64,000 bases of DNA from Muribaculaceae bacterium (GCA_017436845.1 JAFSCJ010000005.1:186001-250000); one strand, 5' to 3'. Positions 24,862-34,424 are shown, numbered from the stretch's first letter. A program made the numbers and translations. The notes: generated from the letters alone by a model not told the origin.

Positions 24862-27594
24862 ATGAAGAGACTTTTTCTCGTTTTAACCGCAATCGCACTG
24901 ACTTGCACATTCGCATTTGCGGCATCAAGCGATGTTAATTGTCGCGGTACTGTTATTGACGAAACCGGCGAGCCTGTTATCGGGGCAACTGTTTCCATCA
25001 CCGATGGCGCAGCCGCCGGAGCAACTGACCTTGACGGAAAGTTTTCGGTGAAGATTCCACAAGGTACAAAATCACTAACTATTACATTTGTGGGCTACAA
25101 ACCTGTTACCGCAAACGTAGCAGCCAACATGGGAACAATCAAGATGGAGCAAGAAACTCAAATGCTTCAAGACGTTGTGGTTACCCAATCGGTAGCTCGT
25201 ACACGCGTTACCCCTGTCGCAATCTCACAAGTTGATGCATCGACAATCGATGTAAAACTTGGCAACCAAGAATTCCCCGAAGTATTAAAAACCACTCCCG
25301 GTGTGTGGACAACAAAAGATGGAGGCGGTTTTGGTGATGCAAAAACCAATATGCGTGGGTTCAAATCGGCCAACGTAGCTGTTCTCATCAATGGTATTCC
25401 CATCAATGACATGGAATGGGGTGGTGTTTATTGGTCTAACTGGGCAGGTCTATCTGATGTAACATCAAGCATGCAAGCTCAACGCGGTCTTGGTGCGGCA
25501 ATCTTGTCGGCACCTTCAGTTGGGGGAACAATCAACATCATCACACAATCTCTTGACGCAAAAAAAGGAGGAAGCGTGTGGTATGGAATGGGAAATGATG
25601 GCATGAATAACTATGGAGTTAAACTTTCAACCGGTTTAATGAAAAATGGATGGGCGATTACATTACTCGGATCTCGCAAGTGGGGAGATGGATATGTTCA
25701 AGGCACATTCTTCAATAGTTACAACTATTTCTTAAACGTGTCTAAACGCCTTAACGACAAACACCAACTTTCTTTAACCGCATTTGGAGCTCCTCAAAAG
25801 CACAACAAACGTAGCTCAGCCGATGGTCTCACCATCAACGAATGGCAAAACGTGCGTGAATATATGGATGGCGACAGCCCTTACAAGTATAACCCCACTT
25901 TCGGGTATGACAAGAACGGAAATGTTCGCTCTTCTAACTTAAACACCTACCACAAACCACAAATCTCTCTTGCTCACATCTGGCAAATAGATTATAAATC
26001 ATCTCTCTCTACCACTGCATATGTATCATTTGCATCAGGAGGAGGTTACTCCGGTCAAGGTCGTGGTACCTACAACGGGACATCTATCAGCTACTCTTCA
26101 TGGTATGGAGCAACTAATGGTCTTGTAAATACATTATTCCGCAATGCCGATGGCACTTTTGCATACGACAAAATTCAAGAAATGAATGCAAATAGCACAA
26201 CCGGATCTAACATGATCATGAGCCAGTCAAACAACAGCCACGAATGGTATGGACTTGTTTCCACCTACAAGAATGAATTCATTCCTAACAAGTTGAAATT
26301 TACAGGTGGTATCGACCTTCGTTACTATGTGGGACATCACAACAATGAAATCATCGACCTATATGATGGTGATTACTATATGGATGACAGCAGCCGTAAA
26401 GGTGTTAAACCTGAGAACAATGCAGCTGCAGCTGATCCTAATTGGAAATATGAAAAACTTGGTGTCGGAGACATCGTATATCGCGATTACGACGGACACA
26501 CCCATCAAGAAGGAGCCTATGCTCAAGCCGAATACACTGCTCTTGACAACAAACTTAATGTAATTCTTGCAGGATCAATCAGCAACACCGGTTACTGGCG
26601 CGTTGACCACTTCTATTATGACAAAGCTCACGAAAAATCTGAATCTCTAAACTTCTTGGGTGGTACAGTCAAAGCAGGAGCTAACTACAACATCAACCGC
26701 AACCACAACGTATATGCCAACGCAGGTTTCATCAGCCGTGCGCCATTCTTCTCCGGTGGTGCGTTCTTAACTTCAACCGTGAGCAACGCAACTAACCCCA
26801 ATGCCATCAACGAAAAGATTATGTCCTACGAAGTTGGCTACGGATACCACTCTCCTGTATTCAGTGCAAACGTGAATGCCTACCACACTACTTGGATGGA
26901 CAAAACCGCTACCCGCTCAGGAGATATCACATCAGGCGATCATGCAGGCGACCGTTACTATTTCAACATGGAAGGTGTTGATGCACGCCACATGGGTATT
27001 GAATTGGAATTTGCCTATCGTCCATTCAATTGGTTTGATGTTGAAGGTATGTTCTCATGGGGTGACTGGGAATGGTCAAGCAACGCAACAGGTTATTTCT
27101 ACAATCAAAACGGACAACCTCTTGCCGACCTTCGCGGTAATATCGCATCAGGCGTTCTTGCCGATGACCATGCCAAAGCTACACTCAATCAAAAAGGTGT
27201 AAAAGTTGGGGGCTCAGCTCAAACAACGGCATCTCTTGGTGTGAACTTCCGTCCGTTCAAAGGCTTCCGCATTGGAGCCGACTGGGTTGTTAATGCTCGC
27301 AACTATTCTGACTATCAGATATCTTCAAGCAGCTATTCTCCGGGAGCAAACATTAACGTTGCCGATCCTTGGGAAATTCCTTGGGGACAACAATTAGACC
27401 TCTCAGCAAGTTATAGATTTAAGATTGGAGGCGTAAACGCCACACTTTACGGGAACGTTTACAACCTATTTGACTATAACTATGTTATGGATGCTTATAC
27501 AAACACCGACAAGAAAGGCTCATGGGAAGACGCTTATCGCGTATTCTACTCATTTGGTCGCACTTTCTCTTTGAAAATGAGAGTTAATTTCTAA
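24862..27594 (+). CDS. TonB-dependent receptor with carboxypeptidase-like N-terminal domain
   Basis: The 910-residue protein has a signal peptide (to about AFAA, residue 21). A CarboxypepD-reg-like beta-sandwich (about 25-100, GTVIDETGEPVIGATVSI and TFVGYKP) comes next. A plug domain (about 115-230, TTPGVWTTKDGGGFGDAKT, INGIPINDMEW, SVGGTINII) leads into a 22-strand-type barrel ending in an aromatic residue (SLKMRVNF). It imports a substrate across the outer membrane using TonB energy. No SusD-like gene follows. The partner 12 bp downstream is instead a large lipoprotein of unknown family. The receptor is therefore probably not a classical starch-utilisation SusC, and the ligand is unknown. 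A 90-nt leader precedes it. Confidence 0.88.
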   Translation: MKRLFLVLTAIALTCTFAFAASSDVNCRGTVIDETGEPVIGATVSITDGAAAGATDLDGKFSVKIPQGTKSLTITFVGYKPVTANVAANMGTIKMEQETQMLQDVVVTQSVARTRVTPVAISQVDASTIDVKLGNQEFPEVLKTTPGVWTTKDGGGFGDAKTNMRGFKSANVAVLINGIPINDMEWGGVYWSNWAGLSDVTSSMQAQRGLGAAILSAPSVGGTINIITQSLDAKKGGSVWYGMGNDGMNNYGVKLSTGLMKNGWAITLLGSRKWGDGYVQGTFFNSYNYFLNVSKRLNDKHQLSLTAFGAPQKHNKRSSADGLTINEWQNVREYMDGDSPYKYNPTFGYDKNGNVRSSNLNTYHKPQISLAHIWQIDYKSSLSTTAYVSFASGGGYSGQGRGTYNGTSISYSSWYGATNGLVNTLFRNADGTFAYDKIQEMNANSTTGSNMIMSQSNNSHEWYGLVSTYKNEFIPNKLKFTGGIDLRYYVGHHNNEIIDLYDGDYYMDDSSRKGVKPENNAAAADPNWKYEKLGVGDIVYRDYDGHTHQEGAYAQAEYTALDNKLNVILAGSISNTGYWRVDHFYYDKAHEKSESLNFLGGTVKAGANYNINRNHNVYANAGFISRAPFFSGGAFLTSTVSNATNPNAINEKIMSYEVGYGYHSPVFSANVNAYHTTWMDKTATRSGDITSGDHAGDRYYFNMEGVDARHMGIELEFAYRPFNWFDVEGMFSWGDWEWSSNATGYFYNQNGQPLADLRGNIASGVLADDHAKATLNQKGVKVGGSAQTTASLGVNFRPFKGFRIGADWVVNARNYSDYQISSSSYSPGANINVADPWEIPWGQQLDLSASYRFKIGGVNATLYGNVYNLFDYNYVMDAYTNTDKKGSWEDAYRVFYSFGRTFSLKMRVNF

Positions 27595-27606
27595 TCCCTA
27601 AAAGAA

Positions 27607-30003
27607 ATGAACACAATGAAAAAGAAATTATTTAACATATTGTTTGCCGGAGCATGCATAGCAGCTCTCGCAAGTTGCGACGACAATAGCTGGAACAACG
27701 AACACCTCAAAGGTTTTGATGATGATCCCGCTATCACCGACGTACAATCTATAGAGTACACACTCACTGATGCCGACTATGCCAATATCGCTGCAAATGC
27801 AACAAACAAAGAACTTGCCGGCGAAGAAAATGCCAATGCGCTAAAAGCCGTTGGGACTCAACACTACTTTACCGATATAATCACAGCAAAAGATTATATC
27901 CCCGCATACTTAGGTGATTCTAAATTTCCCTACTTCGTTCTTGACAATGGCTCGGCTGTAAAGGTAACTTATAAAGTTGCGACTAATCTACCTGAAGAAA
28001 TTTCAGCAGCGTCAGCCGCTAAAGAATATGAAGTAACAGAGGCCGACTATCAAGCAGTGTGGGGTAGCGAAGAAGATTTCGTTTCGGCATTTGCTCCTTC
28101 TCACACAGCAGCTAAAAACATCCCCTCTATTCTCGAAACCCAATATCCCGATGCTCAGGCAGGTCAATATGTTATTGTCAACTACAAAACATCTGACCAA
28201 GAGCCTGTTTTCTCTACTGTAGGAGGCGAAACAGCAAGCTATACTCACGTCAAAGCTGCTACTATTGTAACTGGCAAAAAATATGTGCTTGTTGCAGAGG
28301 GTAAAGCAGCAACAGCTATTGAAGGAAAGACCTATGGATATTTGGGGGCAACTGATGTGACTGTTGAGGGCGAAGGTCTTAACCTTGCTGATGCAACAGC
28401 ACTTGAGTTTACATTTGTTGCCACTGATGGTGGTTATTACATCATTGACGCAAATGGTAATTACTTGTATCAAAAGGGTACTTACAATAGTTTCAATCTA
28501 AATACAGAGCTTCCGGCAGAAGGAGCTGTATGGACAGTTGAAACAAAGACTGACGGCTCAATGAAGATAACAAACACTTTGGTGGGCAAAGCCATCCAAT
28601 ATGATACGCAATACAATTCTTATGGATCATATGCCGACGAACGCGGCGTAACTCCTGTTGCATATGAAAAATATGAGCCTTATACTCACACTAAAGCTAC
28701 ATCTATCGTAAGTGGTGCAGCGTATGTTATGGTTGCAGAAGGTAAAGCAGCAACAGCTATTGAAGGAAAGACCTATGGATATTTGGGTGCAACTGATGTA
28801 GCCGTTGAGGGCGAAGGTCTTAACCTTGCTGATGCAACAACACTTGAGTTTACATTTGTTGCCACTGATGGTGGTTATTACATCATTGACGCAAATGGTA
28901 ATTACTTGTATCAAAAGGGTACTTACAATAGTTTCAATCTAAGTTCAGAGCTTCCGGCAGAAGGAGCTGTGTGGACAGTTGAAACAAAGGCTGACGGCTC
29001 AATGAAGATAACAAACACTTCGGTGGGCAAAGCCATCCAATATGATACGCAATACAATTCTTATGGATCATATGCCGACGAACGCGGTGTAACTCCTATG
29101 CTTTACCAAAGCACAAGCAGTGCAAGTAGCGCAAGCTATAGCTCTCGTGCTGTTGCGGCGGAAGTGCCTACTGTTAAAGAGAATGCAATTTACTATTTCG
29201 ATGGCAGCTCATGGAGCGTTCCCGCTAATTTCGCAATCTTAAATCCTGCTGACTACACAGCAATGGGACAAAGCTATGGTAACCTTTCTACTTCGGCAAA
29301 ACCTGAAGTATATCTTCCTCTTTACCTCAAAAACAAGTTCCCATATGCTCAAGCCGAGACTGCTAAATTTGTCCTATACAAATACTATGATGGTTCTGCA
29401 ACTTATTATCGTTGCGATCAATATGTATTCAATGGCTCGGAATGGACTATTAACAATGGCGTTATAGAGGAATCGGCTCAATTTGTCAAAAATAATGGCA
29501 AATGGATGTTTGATCCAAACGTTACAATCACATTGCCAGGCGGAAAAGGTCAAGAAATAAGCACACTTTATTACCAAGCATGTGTTAATTGGGTATTCGA
29601 AAACATCGACAAGCCTCTTGGCTCTACCGACATCAAGAGCGGTAAATTCTATGTAACAAGCTATGGTAACAACGAATATTATTCTGGAACATCGGCCTAT
29701 CAAGGAAATGTTGACTTGCGCCCATCGGCAGCAAAAACCCAATATCCTACTGAATATGAAGGCATGAGCGATGAAGAAATCGTTGCAAAAATGAAAGACC
29801 GTTTCGCTCGTGAAGTAATGCCCGGTGCTCTTGCCTCATTACATGCCGACGCTGCTCCAATCGATGGGCTACAAGTAATTTACACAATCAATTTCGCAAT
29901 TTACACAGGCTCAACATCTCAACACACTATTCGTTATGAAGTTGTTGCCCCCGGTCAATTTGAATTTATTGATTGTACTTGGGATGAAAGTGTAGCTGAA
30001 TAA
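27607..30003 (+). CDS. Surface lipoprotein with duplicated module, partner of the TonB receptor
   Basis: The 798-residue protein has a lipoprotein signal (lipobox AALASCDD, cysteine near residue 24). M4 (27616) may be the true start. Three related segments contain the phrase xADYxx...L..xFPYx: DADYANIAA (about 55), EADYQAVWG (about 145) and PADYTAMGQ (about 555). Between the second and third lie two nearly identical 147-residue repeats (212-358 and 359-505), each beginning YTH and holding EGKTYGYLGAT and GGYYIIDANGNYLYQKG. A Ser/Ala-rich linker follows (about 508-525). I do not recognise the family. It starts 12 bp after the TonB receptor stop and most likely acts as its surface-exposed binding partner. 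Some repeat segments resemble lectin-like folds, which is a guess. Confidence 0.8.
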   Translation: MNTMKKKLFNILFAGACIAALASCDDNSWNNEHLKGFDDDPAITDVQSIEYTLTDADYANIAANATNKELAGEENANALKAVGTQHYFTDIITAKDYIPAYLGDSKFPYFVLDNGSAVKVTYKVATNLPEEISAASAAKEYEVTEADYQAVWGSEEDFVSAFAPSHTAAKNIPSILETQYPDAQAGQYVIVNYKTSDQEPVFSTVGGETASYTHVKAATIVTGKKYVLVAEGKAATAIEGKTYGYLGATDVTVEGEGLNLADATALEFTFVATDGGYYIIDANGNYLYQKGTYNSFNLNTELPAEGAVWTVETKTDGSMKITNTLVGKAIQYDTQYNSYGSYADERGVTPVAYEKYEPYTHTKATSIVSGAAYVMVAEGKAATAIEGKTYGYLGATDVAVEGEGLNLADATTLEFTFVATDGGYYIIDANGNYLYQKGTYNSFNLSSELPAEGAVWTVETKADGSMKITNTSVGKAIQYDTQYNSYGSYADERGVTPMLYQSTSSASSASYSSRAVAAEVPTVKENAIYYFDGSSWSVPANFAILNPADYTAMGQSYGNLSTSAKPEVYLPLYLKNKFPYAQAETAKFVLYKYYDGSATYYRCDQYVFNGSEWTINNGVIEESAQFVKNNGKWMFDPNVTITLPGGKGQEISTLYYQACVNWVFENIDKPLGSTDIKSGKFYVTSYGNNEYYSGTSAYQGNVDLRPSAAKTQYPTEYEGMSDEEIVAKMKDRFAREVMPGALASLHADAAPIDGLQVIYTINFAIYTGSTSQHTIRYEVVAPGQFEFIDCTWDESVAE
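28240..28656 (+). repeat. Tandem repeat unit 1 within the lipoprotein gene
   Basis: This is the first copy of a 441-bp period in-frame duplication. From 28294 on it differs from the second copy at about 12 of 363 positions by my count. The first 54 bp are less alike. One shared run is about 100 bp without a difference. Confidence 0.9.
28681..29097 (+). repeat. Tandem repeat unit 2 within the lipoprotein gene
   Basis: This is the second copy, exactly 441 bp (147 codons) after the first. The high DNA identity points to recent duplication or gene conversion. Confidence 0.9.
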
Positions 30004-30019
30004 TCATTCTGTTAATATA

Positions 30020-30066
30020 AAAATAAGCAAGCATGCCATTTCGACATGCTTGCTTATTTTATTTTT
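30020..30066 (+). terminator. Terminator of the TonB receptor operon
   Basis: AAAATAAGCAAGCATG at 30020-30035 pairs perfectly with CATGCTTGCTTATTTT at 30045-30060, followed by ATTTTT. Confidence 0.9.
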
Positions 30067-30085
30067 GACAAATTGCAAGAAAAAC

Positions 30086-30116
30086 TTTGAAAATAATAGA
30101 AAAGTGACTACCTTTG
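30086..30116 (+). promoter_or_regulatory. Promoter of asnA
   Basis: TTTG at 30086-30089, 19-bp spacer, TACCTTTG at 30109-30116. Confidence 0.75.
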
Positions 30117-30145
30117 TACGCTAATTAAAACAGAACAGTACAAAT

Positions 30146-31180
30146 ATGGCTCTTATCATACCTAAAAAATACAAACAAAAGCTACTTCCTGAAACTACTG
30201 AAGTAGCAATTAAAGATATTAAAGAAACATTTCAAGAGAAACTTGCCGATGCTCTCAACTTGCGTCGAGTAACTGCACCCCTATTCGTTTTGTCCGGAAC
30301 AGGGCTCAACGATGATCTCAATGGTGTTGAAAGCCCTGTTTCTTTTAATATCCAATGTATGGATAATCGACGAGCCGAGGTTGTTCATTCACTTGCAAAG
30401 TGGAAACGCACAAAACTTGGAGCCTACGACATTGCCCCAGGATATGGCTTATATACCGACATGAACGCGATACGCGCATGTGAAGAACTTGACAATCTAC
30501 ACTCTTTATATGTCGACCAATGGGACTGGGAGCAAACAATTACCGACAATGATCGCAACATTGACTATTTGAAATCCACAGTCAAAAAAATATATGCGGC
30601 AGTCAAAGCTACTGAATTGATGATATACCGTCGCTATCCTCACATCACACCGCAACTGCCCGATGAAATCACATTTCTACACTCCCAACAATTGTTTGAA
30701 ATGTTTCCTAACCTTGACAGCAAAAGCCGCGAAGGAGAAGCTGCAAAAAAATTTGGCGCCGTATTCATAATAGGCATAGGCAACCCATTATCTAACGGAG
30801 AACCTCACGACGGGCGTGCTCCTGACTACGACGATTGGATCACTCCTAATGCCGATGGTTTTGTGGGACTAAACGGAGATATGATATTTTGGAACCCCAT
30901 TCTCGAATGTCCATTTGAGCTTTCTTCAATGGGAATACGTGTCAGCCCTCAATCATTGATACAACAACTCAAAGCGCGCAATTGTAAAGAACGCGCGCAA
31001 TTACGTTTCCATCAAGCATTGATCAATGGAGAACTTCCACAATCGATAGGTGGAGGTATCGGACAAAGTCGCTTGTGTATGTTCTTGTTGCAAAAGGCCC
31101 ATGTCGGAGAAGTACAAGCAAGCATTTGGCCCGAAGAACAAATCGCCAAATGTGCGGCCGCAGGCATTGAATTAATATGA
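30146..31180 (+). CDS. asnA: Aspartate--ammonia ligase (asparagine synthetase A)
   Basis: AsnA makes asparagine from aspartate, ammonia and ATP in the cytoplasm. It belongs to the class II aminoacyl-tRNA synthetase-like fold. The 344-residue protein is close to the usual 330. It has the family start (LIIPKKYKQKL), the segment VTAPLFVLSGTGLNDDLNG, QWDWEQTI, and the C-terminal class II signature GGGIGQSRLCMFLLQK. It is a single gene with a full promoter about 30 bp upstream. Confidence 0.95.
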   Translation: MALIIPKKYKQKLLPETTEVAIKDIKETFQEKLADALNLRRVTAPLFVLSGTGLNDDLNGVESPVSFNIQCMDNRRAEVVHSLAKWKRTKLGAYDIAPGYGLYTDMNAIRACEELDNLHSLYVDQWDWEQTITDNDRNIDYLKSTVKKIYAAVKATELMIYRRYPHITPQLPDEITFLHSQQLFEMFPNLDSKSREGEAAKKFGAVFIIGIGNPLSNGEPHDGRAPDYDDWITPNADGFVGLNGDMIFWNPILECPFELSSMGIRVSPQSLIQQLKARNCKERAQLRFHQALINGELPQSIGGGIGQSRLCMFLLQKAHVGEVQASIWPEEQIAKCAAAGIELI

Positions 31181-31247
31181 AAATATGACCTCGAAGAGGC
31201 AAAAAAAACAAAGAAAATAAAAAAATTGCGATTTTTTTTGGAAAATA

Positions 31248-31279
31248 TTTGCAGGATAAAAAAAATCATCATACCTTTG
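31248..31279 (+). promoter_or_regulatory. Promoter of tRNA-Asp
   Basis: TTTG at 31248-31251, 20-bp spacer, TACCTTTG at 31272-31279. Confidence 0.75.
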
Positions 31280-31320
31280 CATCGCAAAACAGAAACAAAC
31301 TGTGATGCACCTCAAAAACT

Positions 31321-31394
31321 GGTGTGGTAGTTCAGCTGGTTAGAATACCTGCCTGTCACGCAGGGGGTCGCGGGTTCGAGTCCCGTCCATACCG
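31321..31394 (+). tRNA. tRNA-Asp (anticodon GTC)
   Basis: A 74-nt cloverleaf. Acceptor GGTGTGG pairs with CCATACC, discriminator G. The anticodon arm is CCTGC-CTGTCAC-GCAGG and the T-arm contains GGTTCGAGTCC. Discriminator G73 and GTC are aspartate identity elements. CCA is not encoded. Confidence 0.95.
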
Positions 31395-31407
31395 CAGAGG
31401 AGAGAGG

Positions 31408-31450
31408 AGACTGAATATTAAATCTTCGGATTTTTGTTCAGTCTTTTTTT
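31408..31450 (+). terminator. Terminator of tRNA-Asp
   Basis: AGACTGAA at 31408-31415 pairs with TTCAGTCT at 31437-31444 and is followed by TTTTTT. Confidence 0.8.
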
Positions 31451-31490
31451 GTGCCTATTTGCGAGATAGAATGAATTATTGACCAATTTG

Positions 31491-31523
31491 TTTGGCAAAA
31501 ACAGAAAAAATCCATTACCTTTG
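31491..31523 (+). promoter_or_regulatory. Promoter of the psd-pssA operon
   Basis: TTTG at 31491-31494, 21-bp spacer, TACCTTTG at 31516-31523. Confidence 0.7.
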
Positions 31524-31550
31524 TGTGATTATAGTAAATAATACCATAGG

Positions 31551-32213
31551 ATGAAAGTCAAAATACATCACGAAGGAACAAACATTATTTTGATATTGCT
31601 TTTAATTTTATTGGCAATCAATATCCCTATGTGGCTGTATGTGCGACCTGTTGCGATACCGGTCTCAGCAGTATCGGCTATTCTTTTCCTTGTAGTAGTT
31701 AATTTCTTTCGTTCTCCCCGTCGACATTTTAACGGCAACCGCGAAAATGTCGTTGTTGCATCAGCCGACGGAAAAGTTGTGGCCCTCGAAGAAACATTTG
31801 AAAGCGAATACCTAAATTGCCGAGCAATACAACTTTCTGTATTTATGACAGTCTTTAACGTGCATGCCAATTGGTTTCCGGTTGATGGAAAAGTATTATT
31901 TGTAAAGCACCACCCCGGACGATTCATGGCAGCATATCTTCCAAAGTCAAGCACAGAGAATGAACGCTCAACTGTTGTCATAGAGACAAAAAATGGGCAA
32001 AAAATACTCATGAGACAAATCGCCGGAGCGATGGCACGACGCATCGTAACCTATGCCGAGCCCGGTGATGAGGCTTCTATTGAAGACCACATGGGATTTA
32101 TTAAATTTGGCTCTCGCGTGGATATATTTCTCCCGCTTGATGCCGAAATATTAGTGAAAATCGGCGACAAAACCATCGGTGGCATTACCGAGGTTGCTCG
32201 CCTCAAGCCATAG
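31551..32213 (+). CDS. psd: Phosphatidylserine decarboxylase (short form)
   Basis: The 220-residue protein converts phosphatidylserine to phosphatidylethanolamine at the inner membrane. It has N-terminal hydrophobic segments (about 10-50), the segment HANWFPVDGKVLFVKHHPG, and the self-cleavage site in KFGSRVDIFLP (G187-S188). In this family that serine becomes the pyruvoyl cofactor of the small subunit. The length fits the short archaeal/Bacteroidetes-type Psd rather than the long enterobacterial form. It is the first gene of a unit with pssA, which supplies its substrate and begins 3 bp after its stop. Confidence 0.92.
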   Translation: MKVKIHHEGTNIILILLLILLAINIPMWLYVRPVAIPVSAVSAILFLVVVNFFRSPRRHFNGNRENVVVASADGKVVALEETFESEYLNCRAIQLSVFMTVFNVHANWFPVDGKVLFVKHHPGRFMAAYLPKSSTENERSTVVIETKNGQKILMRQIAGAMARRIVTYAEPGDEASIEDHMGFIKFGSRVDIFLPLDAEILVKIGDKTIGGITEVARLKP

Positions 32214-32216
32214 GAC

Positions 32217-32921
32217 ATGTTTAAACGCATAAAATCTCAGATTCCTAACAGCATCACATGCCTGAACCTCCTTTCAGGATGCATGGCATGTATCATGTCA
32301 TTTTCTTGCAATGAACAATTTGGCGTATTATTGGGCTATCAATGGGCTTTTATTTTCATCGGAACTGCCGCATTATTTGATTTTTGCGACGGAGCTGCCG
32401 CCAGATTACTCCACTTATACTCTCTTGTGGGCAAAGAACTTGATTCTCTTGCCGACCTCATCAGTTTCGGACTTGCACCGGCATTATTGATGTATAACAC
32501 AATGAACAGCTATAACGATGGCTCATGGTTATCTTTTTTCGCATTAGCAATCGTAGTGTTTGGAGCATTGCGTTTGGCTAAATTCAACGTTGACGAATTG
32601 CAAACCACCTCTTTCCGAGGGCTTCCAATTCCTGCAAATGCCTTATTTTGGATTGGGATATGTTCATGGATACACACTCACCAATATCCCGGCAACACAA
32701 TTTTGATCATCTTGCTGCTTGGGATGTCATTCCTAATGATCACCAACTTACCTATGTTCTCACTGAAATTCAAAAACTTTGATTGGAAAGAGAACTTCAA
32801 ACGCTATGTACTAATTGTAGCAGCCATACTTTTTGTCCTCACAACAGGCATCGCCGGATTTGCATGGACAATCTGTTTTTATATCATCATCTCGGTGATG
32901 ACTCGCACTCGTGAGAAATAA
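32217..32921 (+). CDS. pssA: CDP-diacylglycerol--serine O-phosphatidyltransferase
   Basis: The 234-residue inner-membrane enzyme makes phosphatidylserine from CDP-diacylglycerol and serine. The CDP-alcohol phosphotransferase motif is complete in DFCDGAAARLLHLYSLVG then KELDSLAD, i.e. DGxxAR...GxxxDxxxD. It lies in the second of about six to eight hydrophobic segments. It follows psd by 3 bp, so the two consecutive steps of phosphatidylethanolamine synthesis are on one transcript. The next gene may overlap its end. Confidence 0.93.
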   Translation: MFKRIKSQIPNSITCLNLLSGCMACIMSFSCNEQFGVLLGYQWAFIFIGTAALFDFCDGAAARLLHLYSLVGKELDSLADLISFGLAPALLMYNTMNSYNDGSWLSFFALAIVVFGALRLAKFNVDELQTTSFRGLPIPANALFWIGICSWIHTHQYPGNTILIILLLGMSFLMITNLPMFSLKFKNFDWKENFKRYVLIVAAILFVLTTGIAGFAWTICFYIIISVMTRTREK

Positions 32922-32955
32922 AACTCACATAATCCCCATTTTTATTCTGCAATCT

Positions 32956-33276
32956 ATGTTTTGGGATATCCTTCTAATATTTTTTATCGTTTTCATCGTG
33001 TGGCCGATAGTAAAATTCTTTTGGACCATAAGAAAGGCCCACAAGCAAGCACGTCGCGCATTTGAAGAAGCGACCGGCACAAAATGGAATCAACGCAACC
33101 AACCTCAACACTCCACAGTAAAAGAAAAAATCTTTGACAGCAACGTAGGCGAATATGTAGAATTTGAAGAAATTGAGCACACACCCGACAACGATGAAAC
33201 ACAATCCGACGCCCAAAAGCAACAGCCAAAAATCGAGCAACAAATCATCGACGCCGAGTGGGAAGATATTAAATAG
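32956..33276 (+). CDS. Small membrane-anchored protein (DUF4834-like)
   Basis: The frame is open from an ATG at 32911, inside pssA. The ATG at 32956 (MFWDILLIFFIVFIV) gives the more natural start, so 106 residues are proposed. One N-terminal transmembrane segment is followed by a basic stretch (RKAHKQARRAFEEATG) and an acidic tail ending in DAEWEDIK. This matches small DUF4834-type proteins that follow pssA in Bacteroidales. The family assignment is from memory and moderate in certainty. The function is unknown. It is the third gene of the phospholipid unit. Confidence 0.7.
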   Translation: MFWDILLIFFIVFIVWPIVKFFWTIRKAHKQARRAFEEATGTKWNQRNQPQHSTVKEKIFDSNVGEYVEFEEIEHTPDNDETQSDAQKQQPKIEQQIIDAEWEDIK

Positions 33277-33319
33277 CTTAATTATTAATTGTTAACTATT
33301 AAATTCTCGACAATTGCAC

Positions 33320-33327
33320 TATCTTTG
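33320..33327 (+). promoter_or_regulatory. -7 promoter box of pfkA
   Basis: TATCTTTG on the plus strand, about 50 bp before the ATG. Confidence 0.65.
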
Positions 33328-33375
33328 TGTTTAAGATTGTTGTACCTTATAGATAGAAATTAAAATTAAATAGCT

Positions 33376-34356
33376 ATGGCTGATATTAAATGTATAGGAA
33401 TTCTCACATCAGGAGGCGACGCCCCGGGAATGAACGCCGCAATTCGCGCCGTTACACGCTCTGCAATATATGCCGGATTTTCGGTAAAAGGGATATATAG
33501 AGGTTATCGCGGATTGATAACCAACGAAATCGTTGATTTCAAAACACAAAATGTTTCAAACATCATTCAGATGGGCGGAACAATTCTTAAAACTGCCCGT
33601 TGCCAAGAATTTCAAACAGAAGAAGGGCGCAAACAAGCCTACGAAGTTCTTCGTAGCCATGGCATTGACGCACTTGTCGTCATAGGTGGCGACGGCTCAT
33701 TGACAGGCGCTCGCATTTTTGCCAACGAATTTAACCTGCCCATCATCGGGTTGCCGGGAACTATAGACAACGACCTTTATGGCACCGACACCACAATAGG
33801 ATATGATACGGCACTCAATACAATCATGGAATGTGTCGACAAGATACGCGACACAGCGACAAGCCATGAGCGATTATTCTTTATTGAAGTCATGGGACGT
33901 GATGCCGGTTTCCTCGCTCTCAACGGAGCTATAGCATCGGGAGCAGAAGCAGCAATCATTCCTGAAATATCAACTGAAGTTGACCAGCTTGCCCAACTCA
34001 TTCAAAACGGCTTCCGCAAGAGCAAAAACTCATCAATAGTTCTTGTAGCAGAAAGCCCCGAAACAGGCGGAGCAATGGCACTGGCTGAACGTGTAAAAAA
34101 TGAGTACCCCGGATATAATGTGCGCGTATCTATTCTTGGGCACCTACAACGTGGTGGATCACCCACGGCTCACGACCGCATCCTCGCCTCTCGCATGGGA
34201 GCTGCTGCTATTGATGCTCTGCTTGATGACCAACGTAATGTGATGATTGGTGTCAAAAACGATGAAATCGTATATGTGCCATTCTCTAAGGCCATCAAAA
34301 ACGATAAGCCCATCAACCGCGATCTCCTCAATACTCTCCATCGTCTATCAATATAG
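33376..34356 (+). CDS. pfkA: ATP-dependent 6-phosphofructokinase
   Basis: The 326-residue enzyme phosphorylates fructose 6-phosphate in glycolysis. Motifs are [17 protein letters not shown] (ATP loop), [26 protein letters not shown] (catalytic aspartate in TIDND) and [18 protein letters not shown] [13 protein letters not shown] near residue 255. Glycine after GGD (GGDGS) and glycine in PGTIDND point to the ATP-using type. Pyrophosphate-dependent enzymes have aspartate and lysine at these places. Length matches the bacterial homotetramer. It is a single gene. Confidence 0.95.
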   Translation: MADIKCIGILTSGGDAPGMNAAIRAVTRSAIYAGFSVKGIYRGYRGLITNEIVDFKTQNVSNIIQMGGTILKTARCQEFQTEEGRKQAYEVLRSHGIDALVVIGGDGSLTGARIFANEFNLPIIGLPGTIDNDLYGTDTTIGYDTALNTIMECVDKIRDTATSHERLFFIEVMGRDAGFLALNGAIASGAEAAIIPEISTEVDQLAQLIQNGFRKSKNSSIVLVAESPETGGAMALAERVKNEYPGYNVRVSILGHLQRGGSPTAHDRILASRMGAAAIDALLDDQRNVMIGVKNDEIVYVPFSKAIKNDKPINRDLLNTLHRLSI

Positions 34357-34392
34357 TCGTGTATTGATTTTAACAACTATACTCCTCAAAAA

Positions 34393-34424
34393 TCTCCTCT
34401 ATTTTGCAAATAAAATAGAGGAGA
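34393..34424. repeat. Hairpin downstream of pfkA without a plus-strand T-run
   Basis: TCTCCTCTATTTT at 34393-34405 pairs with AAAATAGAGGAGA at 34412-34424. On the plus strand no T-run follows. On the minus strand ATTTTTGAGG follows. It probably protects or ends the pfkA message. The remaining bases of 34357-34549 hold only the tRNA-Ala promoter. Confidence 0.65.

Noticed and set aside
28012..28914. Cysteine-rich minus-strand open frames (28012-28473 and 28627-28914)
   Set aside because: They are antisense to the lipoprotein repeats and resemble each other only because the repeats do. No promoter or start context supports them.
24862..30003. Classical SusC/SusD pair
   Set aside because: The lipoprotein has no SusD-like TPR helices and instead shows beta-rich repeats and ADYxx segments.
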